Positions 25,890-37,433 are shown, numbered from the stretch's first letter. The stretch is 64,000 bases of DNA from Nocardia rhizosphaerihabitans (GCF_014646295.1 NZ_BMNE01000012.1:145432-209431); one strand, 5' to 3'. Notes: generated from the sequence alone by a model not told the origin. Numbers and translations: made by a program.

Positions 25890-26498
25890 ATGGATGTCGA
25901 TCAGCACTGGCGGATCATTGCCGAGCAGCGCCGCGCGATCGCGCACCTGCTCACCGCCCTCACCCCGCAAGAGCTGGACAGCCCTTCACTCTGCGAAGGC
26001 TGGCGCATCCGCGACGTCGCCGCCCACGTAGCGCTCGCCCCACAACCACCCGGCCCCCTCGGCATGCTCCGCGAAGCCGCCCGCGCCCGCGGCAGCTTCC
26101 ACCGCCTCAACCACGACATCGCCGTCCGCCACGCCGACGCCACCCCCGACCCCGCCGCCGACCTCTCCGCCGTCGCAGACTCCCGCCGCCTCCCCGCGGT
26201 CACCAACTACCGCAACATCCACTACGACGTCATCGTCCACGCCCAGGACATCGCCCGCCCGCTCGGCCACACCATCCCGGTCGACCCCACCGCGTCAGCC
26301 GTTGCCGCCCAACGGGTCTGGACCATGGGCTGGCCCTTCTGGGCCAAACGCCGCCTCCGCGGCATCACCCTGGTCGCCGAAGACTCCACTTGGACAGCAG
26401 GTTCCGGCCCCGAGGTCCGCGGCACCACCCTCGACCTCCTCCTACTCCTCACCGGCCGCCCATCCACCGTCACCGGCCCCGGCCTCGCCCACCTCTGA
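25890..26498 (+). CDS. DinB/MDMPI-type protein, probable mycothiol-dependent isomerase family
   Basis: 202 residues, GGAGG upstream of ATG 25890. The N-terminal four-helix DinB fold is recognisable by WRIIAEQRRAIAHLLTALTP, LCEGWRIRDVAAHVALAP (metal-binding His) and a second His region NIHYDVIVHAQDIARPLGH. This is the maleylpyruvate-isomerase/mycothiol-dependent family seen in mycothiol-producing actinobacteria. Substrate unknown. Regulation by the divergent MarR suggests detoxification. Confidence 0.78.
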   Translation: MDVDQHWRIIAEQRRAIAHLLTALTPQELDSPSLCEGWRIRDVAAHVALAPQPPGPLGMLREAARARGSFHRLNHDIAVRHADATPDPAADLSAVADSRRLPAVTNYRNIHYDVIVHAQDIARPLGHTIPVDPTASAVAAQRVWTMGWPFWAKRRLRGITLVAEDSTWTAGSGPEVRGTTLDLLLLLTGRPSTVTGPGLAHL

Positions 26499-26499
26499 T

Positions 26500-26865
26500 T
26501 CAGCCGACAACCAACCGCACCGCCGCCTGCCGCGCGTCCTCGCCGACCTCCCCGATCTCGAAGTTCTTGCCGACGATGTGCTGGACCAGCGCCGGCTCCG
26601 GCGGCACGCCGTACTTGCGCAGGTAGTGCGGGACGGCGCCCGGCCACACGAACACCCCGTCGGTGTGGAAGTTCATCGGCACATCCCGAACCTGCGCGTC
26701 GAAGTCGTCGGCCGCGTAGCTGCGGGCGCTCAAAACCACCGGTGCGTGCGCGAGATAGGACAGGACACGATCTCGGATCTGTGGGTCGACGGCAGGACGA
26801 TTCACCACCGGTTTGCCCTCGGGATCGTGCCCGTCGAACGGTGCGGAAAGTCGAAGTTCGCTCAT
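26500..26865 (-). CDS. Conserved-type hypothetical protein, 121 residues
   Basis: Starts MSELRLSAPFDGHDPEGKPV; contains VVLSARSYAADDF and MNFHTDGVFVWPGAVPHYLR, then LRKYGVPPEPALVQHI. Soluble, no signal peptide. No ribosome binding site is visible; a TAGCTT box ten bases before ATG suggests a leaderless transcript. Convergent with the DinB/MDMPI gene, one base apart. The W-P-G-AVPHYLRKYG block looks like a conserved fold rather than random sequence, but I cannot name the family. Confidence 0.6.
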   Translation of the reverse strand: MSELRLSAPFDGHDPEGKPVVNRPAVDPQIRDRVLSYLAHAPVVLSARSYAADDFDAQVRDVPMNFHTDGVFVWPGAVPHYLRKYGVPPEPALVQHIVGKNFEIGEVGEDARQAAVRLVVG

Positions 26866-26953
26866 TGTCGACCAAGCTACGCAGCCGGGGCCGACCGTCG
26901 TTTACCGTGCTAATGTCCCTGGTCAGAGCGGCGGACGGCTGGAAGGGGCGGGG

Positions 26954-27478
26954 ATGAAACGCGCAGGTACAGCAGTGGTGGTGGCCGGCTTGGCGGTGGT
27001 CGGGCTGGTCGGGTGCGGTTCGGGGGAGACGTCGTCGAAGGGGGCGACCACTACGGCGAAGCCGGTGCTGTGGAATCCGTGTACTGAGATTCCGGATGAT
27101 GCGTTGCGGGCCGCGGGGGTGGATCCGGCGACCGAGGAGAAGGGGGTCGCGGGGGTTCCACAGTCAGGGTGGGAGATCTGTGGATGGTCCGGTCCCCAGT
27201 ACTCGCTGACCGTTTACACGACCAACAAGAGTGTGGCTCAGTTCGAGGAAAAGCCTGGCAACGTCGATTTTCGCGACGTGGCCATTGCTGGTCGCTCAGG
27301 GCGCGAGTTCCGGGTCGCAGGGGCATCGAAGCAGCTCGACTGCAATGTGGTGTTTCCCGCCTCTCAGGGTGTGGTCCAGTTGCAGGTCCTTGGCTCTGCG
27401 TTGATCGACAATCTCGGGGATCCGTGCCAACACCTTGCGAATGCGGGCGAGGTGCTCGTTCCCACGTTCCCGAAGTAG
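26954..27478 (+). CDS. DUF3558-type lipoprotein
   Basis: 174 residues from ATG 26954 with GGGG upstream. Signal peptide with lipobox VGLVGC, then a low-complexity Ser/Thr linker. The DUF3558-like domain follows (WNPCTEIPDDALRAAGVDPA, CGWSGPQYSLTVYT, FRVAGASKQLDCNVVFPA, DPCQHLANAGEVLVPTFPK), with paired cysteines typical of this actinobacterial secreted family. First gene of a four-gene cassette ending in EspG, so likely tied to type VII secretion or envelope functions. Confidence 0.8.
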   Translation: MKRAGTAVVVAGLAVVGLVGCGSGETSSKGATTTAKPVLWNPCTEIPDDALRAAGVDPATEEKGVAGVPQSGWEICGWSGPQYSLTVYTTNKSVAQFEEKPGNVDFRDVAIAGRSGREFRVAGASKQLDCNVVFPASQGVVQLQVLGSALIDNLGDPCQHLANAGEVLVPTFPK

Positions 27479-27491
27479 CCAGGGGGTTCAA

Positions 27492-27869
27492 ATGTCTGGG
27501 TCGAACGCGTACTCCCAACTTCTCGCTCAGGCTAAGGCCGGAGAGGTCTACCTCAACAACGAGGCAGCGGCGTATCACATGTTCAAGGCATGCGACCAGC
27601 GTCTGTTGGATCTCCGCGAGATCCGAAACGCGGCGGTCAGAGCACAAGCGGTCAGCGGATTCGGCGATTTCCAGATGGGCAAGGACCTCGAGAAGAAGTT
27701 CCTCCTTCAGGCGACCGGAGATGACAACTCGATCGACGCCGTCATCCTCAAAGACATCGAAGCCGTCAAGCAACTGCGCGAAGTCTTCTCCATCTCCTTC
27801 AAACGCCTCACCGGCCAGGACATCGAAACCGCCAACGCCCTCGACTACACCACCGAGCAGGTGCAGTAG
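27492..27869 (+). CDS. Small ESX-cassette protein, helical
   Basis: 125 residues from ATG 27492 (AGGGGG five bases upstream). Mostly helical (YSQLLAQAKAGEVYLNNEAA, then YHMFKACDQRLLDLREIRNA). Size and position before a WXG100-like protein and EspG suggest an ESX-associated partner, perhaps forming a helical heterodimer with the next protein, as Esx/PE-PPE pairs do. No WxG motif is seen. Adjacent to the next gene (no gap). Confidence 0.65.
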   Translation: MSGSNAYSQLLAQAKAGEVYLNNEAAAYHMFKACDQRLLDLREIRNAAVRAQAVSGFGDFQMGKDLEKKFLLQATGDDNSIDAVILKDIEAVKQLREVFSISFKRLTGQDIETANALDYTTEQVQ

Positions 27870-29201
27870 ATGCAACCCAACATCGCAGGACTCGACCTTC
27901 TCGGCGGCCTCCGCGACTTCGTCCTGTCCCCGTTCTCCGACGACGACGGCGAGCTCGATGCCTCCGATATCTCCGACATCCAGAATCGGTACAACGACCA
28001 GCGCGCGACGAACCGTCAGAAGGCCGCCGAGCTCGGTTTCGACGGTGAGTACCGCCCCAACATGGTGACGAAAACCGATGCCTTCGAGGGCAGCGTGGCC
28101 CAGCTGCGCGCCAAAGTCGACAAGATCGACCTCGACGCCGTCAACGATCTGATCAGCGCGTGGAACGAGATCTCGACCCGCAACAGCACCTCGCTCGACG
28201 AGTTCCGCAAGCAGATCGCACGCGGCATGGCCCCCGATGTGTGGTCCGGTGCCGCCGCAACCGCGGCAGCGGAAACCGTTGCGGCATACGACGCTACGGG
28301 CAAGAAGGTCACCACCGCTGCCGCGCTCACCAGAAGCAAGCTGGACGAACTGCGCACCGGTCTCGAACCGACGAAGCGCCTCGTCCCCTTCGAGCCCGAG
28401 CATCGCAGTGGCCTGGACAACTTCGGCGGCCTCTTCACCGGCCGCGCGTGGCGCAATGACAATGTCGCACAAGAGAATGCGCGGGTCGAGGCGGTGCGCG
28501 TGCTGAAAACCGTCTATGCCCCGGTGATTCACGAATCCGATACCAAGGTTCCGGTCATTCCCATCCCGAAGACCGTCGAAAACAGCGGCGGCGATCCTGG
28601 TGTCAACGGTGGCCCGACGACACCCATCTCGAACAACCCGAATACGTCGACGCCGGTCACCGATCAACCAGCGACGAACCCCGCGGCCGCGACGCCCGCA
28701 CCGAACACCCCGTCCGACGACGACACCATCGACGACACGACCGACGACACGACCGACGACGCGACGGCCGACGATGATTCGACGACCGACGACGACGCGA
28801 CCACGCCCCAATCGACCGATCCCGCGGCGACCACACCGACATCGGCGACCCCGAGTCCGACCAATCCGGGTTCGGGATCACCATCCGGATCACCCGGCGG
28901 CGGTGCGGGCGCTCCTGGATCCGGCTCCCCGAGCTCCCCTGCCCCCGGTAGCGCGGTCCCCGGCGCCGGCGCGACCACGGGCACCACCGCAGCGGGCGGT
29001 CGGGCAGCGGGTGCGGGCAGCGGCGCAGCGGGCCGGGCCGGCATGCCGGGTATGGGCGCCCCCGGCGCCAGAGGCGGCGGCAAGGACGACGAATCCACCA
29101 AGGGCATCCCCGACTACCTGATCACACAGGAACACGGTGACGAACTCACCGGTCTGGACAACGTGCCCAAGATGGTGCCGCCGGTCATCGGCGCCGACTG
29201 A
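27870..29201 (+). CDS. Type VII secretion substrate-like protein with Pro/Thr-rich tail
   Basis: 443 residues. The N-terminal half is helical with WXG100-like features (ISAWNEISTRN, VWSGAAATAAAETVAAYDAT). It is followed by a long Asp/Thr/Pro/Gly-rich region (TTDDTTDDAT-type repeats) and a conserved-looking end (IPDYLITQEHGDELTG, PKMVPPVIGAD). I know this kind of tail from Nocardia ESX-linked proteins. No Sec signal. Likely exported with its neighbour via an ESX system encoded elsewhere; EspG just downstream would be its chaperone. Confidence 0.7.
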   Translation: MQPNIAGLDLLGGLRDFVLSPFSDDDGELDASDISDIQNRYNDQRATNRQKAAELGFDGEYRPNMVTKTDAFEGSVAQLRAKVDKIDLDAVNDLISAWNEISTRNSTSLDEFRKQIARGMAPDVWSGAAATAAAETVAAYDATGKKVTTAAALTRSKLDELRTGLEPTKRLVPFEPEHRSGLDNFGGLFTGRAWRNDNVAQENARVEAVRVLKTVYAPVIHESDTKVPVIPIPKTVENSGGDPGVNGGPTTPISNNPNTSTPVTDQPATNPAAATPAPNTPSDDDTIDDTTDDTTDDATADDDSTTDDDATTPQSTDPAATTPTSATPSPTNPGSGSPSGSPGGGAGAPGSGSPSSPAPGSAVPGAGATTGTTAAGGRAAGAGSGAAGRAGMPGMGAPGARGGGKDDESTKGIPDYLITQEHGDELTGLDNVPKMVPPVIGAD

Positions 29202-29214
29202 ATCGTGAAACCCG

Positions 29215-29994
29215 ATGGAACAGAGTAGATCTCCCGTGCGTACCTGGCATCTCACCGCTCTAGACTTCCGCACTCTGTGGGAGGCGGCAGGCCGCGATGT
29301 CCTCCCGTACCCCCTGCATCATCGCCATACCGACGTCGAATCCCAGGCCGAGGTCCTTCGGCTCCGGAGCAAAGCCGCCGAGAACATGATGGCCGAATTC
29401 GACAGCGACCTCGACGCGGCCATGGCCGCCCTGCTGGCCCCGCACGCCCGAGTCGAGGTAGCAGGCGCCACCGGCCGCACGAGAACGATCCGCGCGCACG
29501 GTGGTACCCGAGACACCTACGCCGCCTTGGCTATCCAGGCGCCCGGCGACGAATCCGACCCGGGCGATGTCACCCTCCACCTGATGGCCCCCGACGCCCT
29601 GGCCGCGGCAGTCCTGTCCACCCTCCCCAAAGTCGGCCCCGGCAAGGGCCGCGAAATCAAAGTCACCGCAGCCGAACTCGCCGCCCCCCGCCCCCACGTC
29701 CGCGACCCGTGGAACCCCACCCCCCGAGAACAACTCGAAACCTTCCTCGCCAAACCCACCGACACCCTCACCCACATCGGTGTCTATGCCCACGCCAGCG
29801 TCGACAACCGCCACACCGAAGGCCGCGACGACTTCCAACTCCACGACCTCACCGGCGACGGCCGCTACGTCTTCTACGGCGAAACCACTTTCATCGCCAA
29901 ACCCACCACCCCCACCCGCCTCCAGGCGACCCTCACCTCAATCCTCACCACCACCGCCACCAAGGCGCGCCAAGGCGCCTACCGCTCCCGCTGA
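29215..29994 (+). CDS. EspG-family ESX secretion chaperone
   Basis: 259 residues from ATG 29215, or GTG 29236 (MRTWHLTALDFRTLW would resemble usual EspG starts). Features: HLTALDFRTLWEAAGRDVLP, PYPLHHRHTDVESQAEVLRL and a C-terminal domain with VYAHASVDNRHTEGRDDFQL. EspG proteins bind PE/PPE-type substrates in the cytosol and deliver them to the ESX membrane complex. The neighbouring helical pair are the probable clients. No ESX core gene is in the window, so it acts with a machine encoded elsewhere, or with the EccC-like protein at 17540, which is speculative. Confidence 0.8.
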   Translation: MEQSRSPVRTWHLTALDFRTLWEAAGRDVLPYPLHHRHTDVESQAEVLRLRSKAAENMMAEFDSDLDAAMAALLAPHARVEVAGATGRTRTIRAHGGTRDTYAALAIQAPGDESDPGDVTLHLMAPDALAAAVLSTLPKVGPGKGREIKVTAAELAAPRPHVRDPWNPTPREQLETFLAKPTDTLTHIGVYAHASVDNRHTEGRDDFQLHDLTGDGRYVFYGETTFIAKPTTPTRLQATLTSILTTTATKARQGAYRSR

Positions 29995-30063
29995 CCGGGT
30001 CCCGGCAACGACGATCCTGTCGTAGGAAGGTGGTGTCCGGAATCCCATGGTCAACGGAGCGAA

Positions 30064-31053
30064 TCAGATTGCGAGGACGGTCTTTCCGCGGGCGCTTCCC
30101 GCGCCGAGGACGGCGGGGGCGGCTTCCAGGGGGACTGTTGCTTCGACCGGGACGACCACGTCGCCGGCGGCGACTCGGGTGAGGAGGCGGGTCAGTTCTG
30201 GGCCGCGGCCTTTGGATTCGAAGTTGCCGCCGGTGATGTCGCGTTCACGCAACGAGTTTTCGTCGGCGGCCCAGGTGGTGGAGTAGGCGCGGCCGCCGGG
30301 GCGGACGAGGGTGGCGTGGGAGGCGAAGTCGGCGGGACCGCTGATCACGTCGAAGAGGACGTCTATGCCGTCGGGGTGGGTGAAGCGGACGGCGCCGGTG
30401 ACGCTGGAGTCGCGGTAGGCGGCCGCGTCGGGGTCGACGACGTCGGGGTCGGCGGGGCGGGTTTTGGTGTAGTCGATCGTTTCCGCGGCGCCGAGGCGGG
30501 CGACCTGGTCGGCGGCGTCACCGCGGGCGGTGGCGATCACGTGGCCGCCCGCGATATTGGCCAGCTGGACGAGGAAGGATCCGACGCCGCCGGTCGCGCC
30601 GACGATCAGGACCGTCTGGCCGGGCTGGATCTTGGCGGTGTCGACGAGGTCCTGGGCGGTGACGCCGGCGACGGGGAGCGCGGCCGCGGCCACCGAGGTG
30701 ACGCCGTCGGGGATCGGCACCAGGGTCGCGTCCTCGGGCAGCGTCGCGTACTGGGCCCAGCTGCCGTGGCCCGCGGGCGCGGTGAGGAACTTGCCGACCA
30801 CCCGGTCGCCGACGGCGAACGAGCGCACGCCAGGCCCGATCGCCGAGATCGTGCCGGCGCCGTCCACCCCGAGGATCATCGGGAAATCGGTGGGCATCTT
30901 GCCCTCGAGGATGCCGTCGGCCATCTTCAGGTCGAACGGGTTGACTCCCGCCGCGTCCAGCGCGACCTGCACCTCACCTGATCCCGGCTCCGGCACCGGC
31001 ACGTCGGCCAGCTCAGGGGTGGCGCCGAACTTCTGAACCACGATCGCGCGCAT
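30064..31053 (-). CDS. Zinc-free MDR-type NADP-dependent oxidoreductase (quinone reductase family)
   Basis: 329 residues from ATG 31051-31053, preceded by AGGAG. MDR fold: MRAIVVQKFGATPELADVPV, LGVDGAGTISAIGPGV, nucleotide motif IVGATGGVGSFLVQLANIAG. Catalytic zinc residues of alcohol dehydrogenases are absent, so it belongs to the quinone oxidoreductase branch. Head-to-head with clpB. The same frame is open to 33918 through clpB but that is antisense shadow. Confidence 0.88.
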   Translation of the reverse strand: MRAIVVQKFGATPELADVPVPEPGSGEVQVALDAAGVNPFDLKMADGILEGKMPTDFPMILGVDGAGTISAIGPGVRSFAVGDRVVGKFLTAPAGHGSWAQYATLPEDATLVPIPDGVTSVAAAALPVAGVTAQDLVDTAKIQPGQTVLIVGATGGVGSFLVQLANIAGGHVIATARGDAADQVARLGAAETIDYTKTRPADPDVVDPDAAAYRDSSVTGAVRFTHPDGIDVLFDVISGPADFASHATLVRPGGRAYSTTWAADENSLRERDITGGNFESKGRGPELTRLLTRVAAGDVVVPVEATVPLEAAPAVLGAGSARGKTVLAI

Positions 31054-31305
31054 ATGTCTCCTGTGTCTGTGGAGCCGGGTGGTCGTCGAGCGCGCCGCGA
31101 AACGGGTTGCGGCAGATCGAGCATCTCGTTGCGCAATCTTAGGTGGGCAGGGCTGCGACGTGCGGTGATTGATCGTCTTCGGTGGTGTCGCGGCGTAGCG
31201 TGAACACCGATTCCGGCGTCCACCGGGAAAAGTTGGAGTTGAGCGGAACAGACTCAACTTTGTGCGCGTTGAACCAGTCGATACCGGACACACCCAAGGA
31301 GACCT
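31054..31305. promoter_or_regulatory. clpB control region: HAIR element overlapping a SigH-like promoter
   Basis: HAIR-like GTTGAGC-N7-ACTCAAC at 31238-31258, matching the dnaK HAIR with small changes. A SigH-type promoter GGAACA (31245-31250), 16 bases, CGTT (31267-31270) sits with its -35 in the HAIR spacer, so HspR and SigH RNA polymerase should compete. This matches the dual HspR/SigH control reported for clpB in M. tuberculosis. Left half of the gap holds the QOR promoter region, nothing further recognised. Confidence 0.75.
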
Positions 31306-33879
<2,574 letters not shown>

Positions 33880-33941
33880 AATATCCACAGCGCGGTGCGT
33901 AGGGACCTCCCAACGCACCGCGCTGTCCTACGCTGGAGCTC

Positions 33942-34724
33942 ATGACGAACCCGAACGATCCGTGGGGGCAACGCCCGGAGGATTCGCCGACCGAACGGCT
34001 GGGTTCGCCGGGCGTGGATTCGACCAAGCCGTATGGCGGAGGCGGGTTCGACGAGTGGGGGCAGCCGTCGAACCCGACGCAGGCGTTGCCGCCGCACGAC
34101 GCGCAATGGGGTGCCTACGAAAGTGGTTATCCCGCAGCGCAACCACCACCGCACCAACCGCCTCCCGGCTACGACCAGGGCTATCCGGGTGCGCCGCCGC
34201 CGGGCTACCCGCCCCGTCTGCAGGACGGTGACCAGGGCGAACCGCCCAAGCGGAACACCGGATTGTGGATCGCGCTCGGCCTGGGCGTCCTCGCGTTGAT
34301 CGCGGTCGGCGGCGTGCTGGCCGGCCTGGTCCTCGGCGGTGGCGAGTCCGACGACAACACGGCCGCGGCGCCGACGACCACCCAGCTCCTGGTGCCGCCG
34401 ACAGGTAGACAGACGACTCCGGTCGTACCACCGACCGCGAGCGGCCTGCCCGGGCTGCCCGGTCTCGGCGGTGGCGACGATCTCGGCGCGACGATGGGCA
34501 GCATCACCGCAAACACCGGCACCGAGATCAGCATGAGCACCCTCGGCGGGTCGACGGTTCGGGTGCTGATCGACGATGCCACCCAAGTGATCTCGCTGAC
34601 CAGCACGAAGGCGAGCGAGCTGCCCGTCGGCGACATGGTTATGGTGCAGGGCGACAAGAACCCCGACGGGTCGATCCACGCCAAGATCATCATCAGTACG
34701 GCGTTACCAAGCGGCCCCCGATGA
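33942..34724 (+). CDS. Membrane protein with Pro/Gly-rich N-terminus and extracytoplasmic DUF5666-like domain
   Basis: 260 residues. A Pro/Gly/Tyr-rich cytoplasmic N-terminus (PPPHQPPPGYDQGYPG), one transmembrane helix (GLWIALGLGVLALIAVGGVL, then AGLVLGG), and an outside domain with GSITANTGTEISMSTLGGST, then VRVLIDDATQVI and MVQGDKNPDGSIHAKIIIS, which resembles small OB-like DUF5666 domains. Follows clpB with about 60 bp spacing. Function unknown. Confidence 0.7.
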   Translation: MTNPNDPWGQRPEDSPTERLGSPGVDSTKPYGGGGFDEWGQPSNPTQALPPHDAQWGAYESGYPAAQPPPHQPPPGYDQGYPGAPPPGYPPRLQDGDQGEPPKRNTGLWIALGLGVLALIAVGGVLAGLVLGGGESDDNTAAAPTTTQLLVPPTGRQTTPVVPPTASGLPGLPGLGGGDDLGATMGSITANTGTEISMSTLGGSTVRVLIDDATQVISLTSTKASELPVGDMVMVQGDKNPDGSIHAKIIISTALPSGPR

Positions 34725-34791
34725 GCGACCCGCGCGTCGAAAGCCCGCACTGCCGGGCAATCACGGCGACGGCTGGATAGGCTAGGCGACG

Positions 34792-35922
34792 ATGACGGCT
34801 ATGTGGTTCGGATTGGCGGCGATCGCACTCGTGGGTGCGGTCGTACTGCTCTATTTCGATCGGGTCCAGCGACAGCGGACCGGGCACGCGCGCCAGGTCT
34901 GGGCGAAGTCCCAGGGCTATACCTACGTCTCGGTCGAGCCCGCGCTCGCCTCGACGTGGCGTCGTGGCGCGCTGGCCAAGCTCGGCTATCTCTCCGCGGT
35001 CGACGTCGTCTCCGGCATCCGCAAGGGCGAGAAGTTCGTGCTCTTCGACCTGGAAGACGCGGCGACCCTGGTAGCGGTGCGCCGCCAGATCGGCTCCGAG
35101 ATCGACGTCGACATGCGGCTCAAGACCGCGTCGCCGCCGAAGGACCACGATCTGGAACTGCTCGGCGCGATCGGCGACCGGGTCGTGTTCGCGACCGATC
35201 CCGAGATCGCCAGGCACGCGGTCGATCAGCGGATGGTCGGGTTCATCGAGTCGCTCTCGGACACCGTGCAGATGCTGTGGAGTGAGGGCAACTGGACCCT
35301 CGGCATGCTGCCCGTCGGCAGCGGACCCAAGGACTGGGAGACCGCGATCGACGCGGTGCTTCGCTTGTCCGGCCTGCTGCATGTGCTGCCGCCGGTGGCC
35401 GAGCCGAGCGAATACACCCGTCCCCGCAGCAATGCCGACGAGCCGCTGGGCGCGGGCTTCCGCGCCGAGTACGACGAGGATCTCGACGACGACCGCGCCG
35501 CCGCCGGATTCGGGCGCCCGGCCGCCGGTGATTTCGACGAGCCGGGCCGCGCCCGCTTCCCGGGACCCGACGACGACCGCTACGGACCCGGTGACAAGCC
35601 GCACGGCAGCCGTGGCCCGGCCGTCCAAGCCCCCGAACCGGACGACTCCGAGTACGGCCGTCGCGCGCCCGCGGGCCGACCGCAGGCCTACACCGGCGAC
35701 GACTACGACCCCGACCTCGACGATCCCGACTTCGAGGACCAGCCCGCCCCGGGCCGCCGTCCGCTCGGTGAGCCGCCGAAGCGGCCGTCGCTGGCGGTCG
35801 TCCCGGAACCGCGTCCGCGCGCCGAAGCGCCCGCATCGCGTGACGAGGACGCCGACTCGGATCAGCCAGGTGGACCGTTCCACCCCGGTTTCCGTCCGTA
35901 CCAGGGGCCAGTACCGAAGTGA
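34792..35922 (+). CDS. Rv0383c-like membrane-anchored conserved protein
   Basis: 376 residues with an N-terminal transmembrane helix (MWFGLAAIALVGAVVLLYF), a conserved ~190-residue domain (WAKSQGYTYVSVEPALASTW, FVLFDLEDAATLVAVRRQIG, DIDVDMRLK-type) and a long acidic/proline-rich disordered tail. ATG 34792 or 34801 possible; no clear ribosome binding site. Between clpB and pyrE as Rv0383c is in M. tuberculosis (order by memory). Its stop overlaps the SDR gene start (GTGA). Confidence 0.7.
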   Translation: MTAMWFGLAAIALVGAVVLLYFDRVQRQRTGHARQVWAKSQGYTYVSVEPALASTWRRGALAKLGYLSAVDVVSGIRKGEKFVLFDLEDAATLVAVRRQIGSEIDVDMRLKTASPPKDHDLELLGAIGDRVVFATDPEIARHAVDQRMVGFIESLSDTVQMLWSEGNWTLGMLPVGSGPKDWETAIDAVLRLSGLLHVLPPVAEPSEYTRPRSNADEPLGAGFRAEYDEDLDDDRAAAGFGRPAAGDFDEPGRARFPGPDDDRYGPGDKPHGSRGPAVQAPEPDDSEYGRRAPAGRPQAYTGDDYDPDLDDPDFEDQPAPGRRPLGEPPKRPSLAVVPEPRPRAEAPASRDEDADSDQPGGPFHPGFRPYQGPVPK

Positions 35923-36725
35923 CGGACAGCCCGCTGCGCCTGCCCGGCTCGCATCGCCCCGTCGCCATGATCACCGGACCGACGTCCGGGATCGGGCAGG
36001 GCTTCGCCCATCGTCTCGCCTCGCTCGGCTACGACCTGGTGCTCGTCGCCAGGAACGAGGAACGTCTGCGCGCGCTCGCCGACGAGCTCGGCCGCCGCTA
36101 CGCCACCTCCACCGAGGTGCTCGCCGCCGACCTCGCCGATGACGACGACCGCGCCCGCGTCGCCGAGCGGGCCGCCCAGGGGCTCGAATTCCTGGTCAAC
36201 AATGCCGGTTTCGCGCATTCGGGGGAGTTCTGGACCCTGGAGCCCGCCGAACTGCAGGCTCAGCTCGACGTCAACGTCACCTCGGTGCTGCAACTGACCA
36301 GGGCCGCGTTGCCGCCGATGATCGCCGCGGCCACCGGGTCGATCGTGAATGTGGCCAGCGTCGCCGGACTGATCCCCGGACGGGGGTCGACCTACTCGGC
36401 GTCCAAGGCCTACGTCGTATCCTTCTCGGAAGGGTTGGCGGGTGGATTGGCGGGCACCGGTGTCCGCATCCAGGCGCTGTGCCCCGGGTTCGTGCACACC
36501 GAGTTCCACGAGCGGGCCGGCATCGAGATGAGTTCGCTGCCCAAGCGACTGTGGCTCGACGTCGACCAGGTCGTCGACGGGTGCCTGCATGACTTGGACG
36601 CGGGGCGGGTGATCAGCGTGCCGGGCGTGCAGTACAAGGTGCTCACCGCGGTGGCGGGCTTCGTCCCGCGGACCCTGGTGGCCCGCATGAATCGCGGACT
36701 CTTCAATGCGCGCGGACGGACCTAG
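35919..36725 (+). CDS. Short-chain dehydrogenase/reductase
   Basis: 268 residues from GTG overlapping the previous stop. Classical SDR: TGPTSGIGQGFA (NAD(P) motif), NNAGFAHSGEF, catalytic Ser in VNVASVAGL and Tyr-Lys in YSASKAYVVSF. Substrate unknown. The C-terminal ~50 residues are hydrophobic (YKVLTAVAGFVPRTLVARM), suggesting membrane association, as in SDRs acting on lipids. Confidence 0.88.
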   Translation: MTDSPLRLPGSHRPVAMITGPTSGIGQGFAHRLASLGYDLVLVARNEERLRALADELGRRYATSTEVLAADLADDDDRARVAERAAQGLEFLVNNAGFAHSGEFWTLEPAELQAQLDVNVTSVLQLTRAALPPMIAAATGSIVNVASVAGLIPGRGSTYSASKAYVVSFSEGLAGGLAGTGVRIQALCPGFVHTEFHERAGIEMSSLPKRLWLDVDQVVDGCLHDLDAGRVISVPGVQYKVLTAVAGFVPRTLVARMNRGLFNARGRT

Positions 36726-36801
36726 GGCATGAGCGTCGGGCCCGGACGCGGCGCGTAGCGTAACCATAGGCCCGGATCATGACCGAAAGGACACGCAAAC
36801 G

Positions 36802-37365
36802 ATGATCGACCAGGCACGTCAGGCGCTCACCGAGGCAGACCGCGACCAGCTGGCCGCGCTCGTGCGCGAGCTCGCGGTCGTGCACGGCAAGGTGACGTTG
36901 TCCTCGGGCAAGGAGGCCGACTACTACGTCGACCTGCGCCGCGCGACGCTGCACCACCAGGCCGGCCCGCTGATCGGTTCGCTGCTGCGCGAGCTGGTCG
37001 CCGACTGGGACTTCGACGCCGTCGGCGGGCTCACCATGGGCGCCGATCCGGTCGCGATGGCCGTGATGCACGCGGCGGGCCGCCCGATCGACGCGTTCGT
37101 GGTTCGCAAGGCGGCCAAGGCGCACGGCATGCAGCGCCAGATCGAGGGCCCCGACATCGTCGGCAAGCGCGTGCTGGTCGTCGAGGACACCACCACCACC
37201 GGCAATTCACCGCTCACCGCGGTGCGCGCGCTGCGTGAAGCGGGCGCGATCGTGGTCGGCGTCGCTACCGTTGTCGACCGGGAAACCGGCGCTGACCAGG
37301 TCATCGCCGCCGAGGGGCTGGAGTATCGATCCATCCTCGGTCTCGATGACCTTGCTCTGAGTTAG
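36802..37365 (+). CDS. pyrE: Orotate phosphoribosyltransferase
   Basis: 187 residues from ATG 36802 (AAAGGA upstream). PRPP-binding motif VLVVEDTTTTGNS, orotate/loop region LSSGKEADYYVDLR and GGLTMGADPVA. Converts orotate and PRPP to OMP in pyrimidine synthesis. Equivalent to M. tuberculosis Rv0382c. Confidence 0.95.
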   Translation: MIDQARQALTEADRDQLAALVRELAVVHGKVTLSSGKEADYYVDLRRATLHHQAGPLIGSLLRELVADWDFDAVGGLTMGADPVAMAVMHAAGRPIDAFVVRKAAKAHGMQRQIEGPDIVGKRVLVVEDTTTTGNSPLTAVRALREAGAIVVGVATVVDRETGADQVIAAEGLEYRSILGLDDLALS

Positions 37366-37433
37366 CCTGAACAACGGTAAACCTGGATGACGATGTGGTC
37401 GTCCGGAAAGTCTGAAGGACGTGTGAGTCACCT

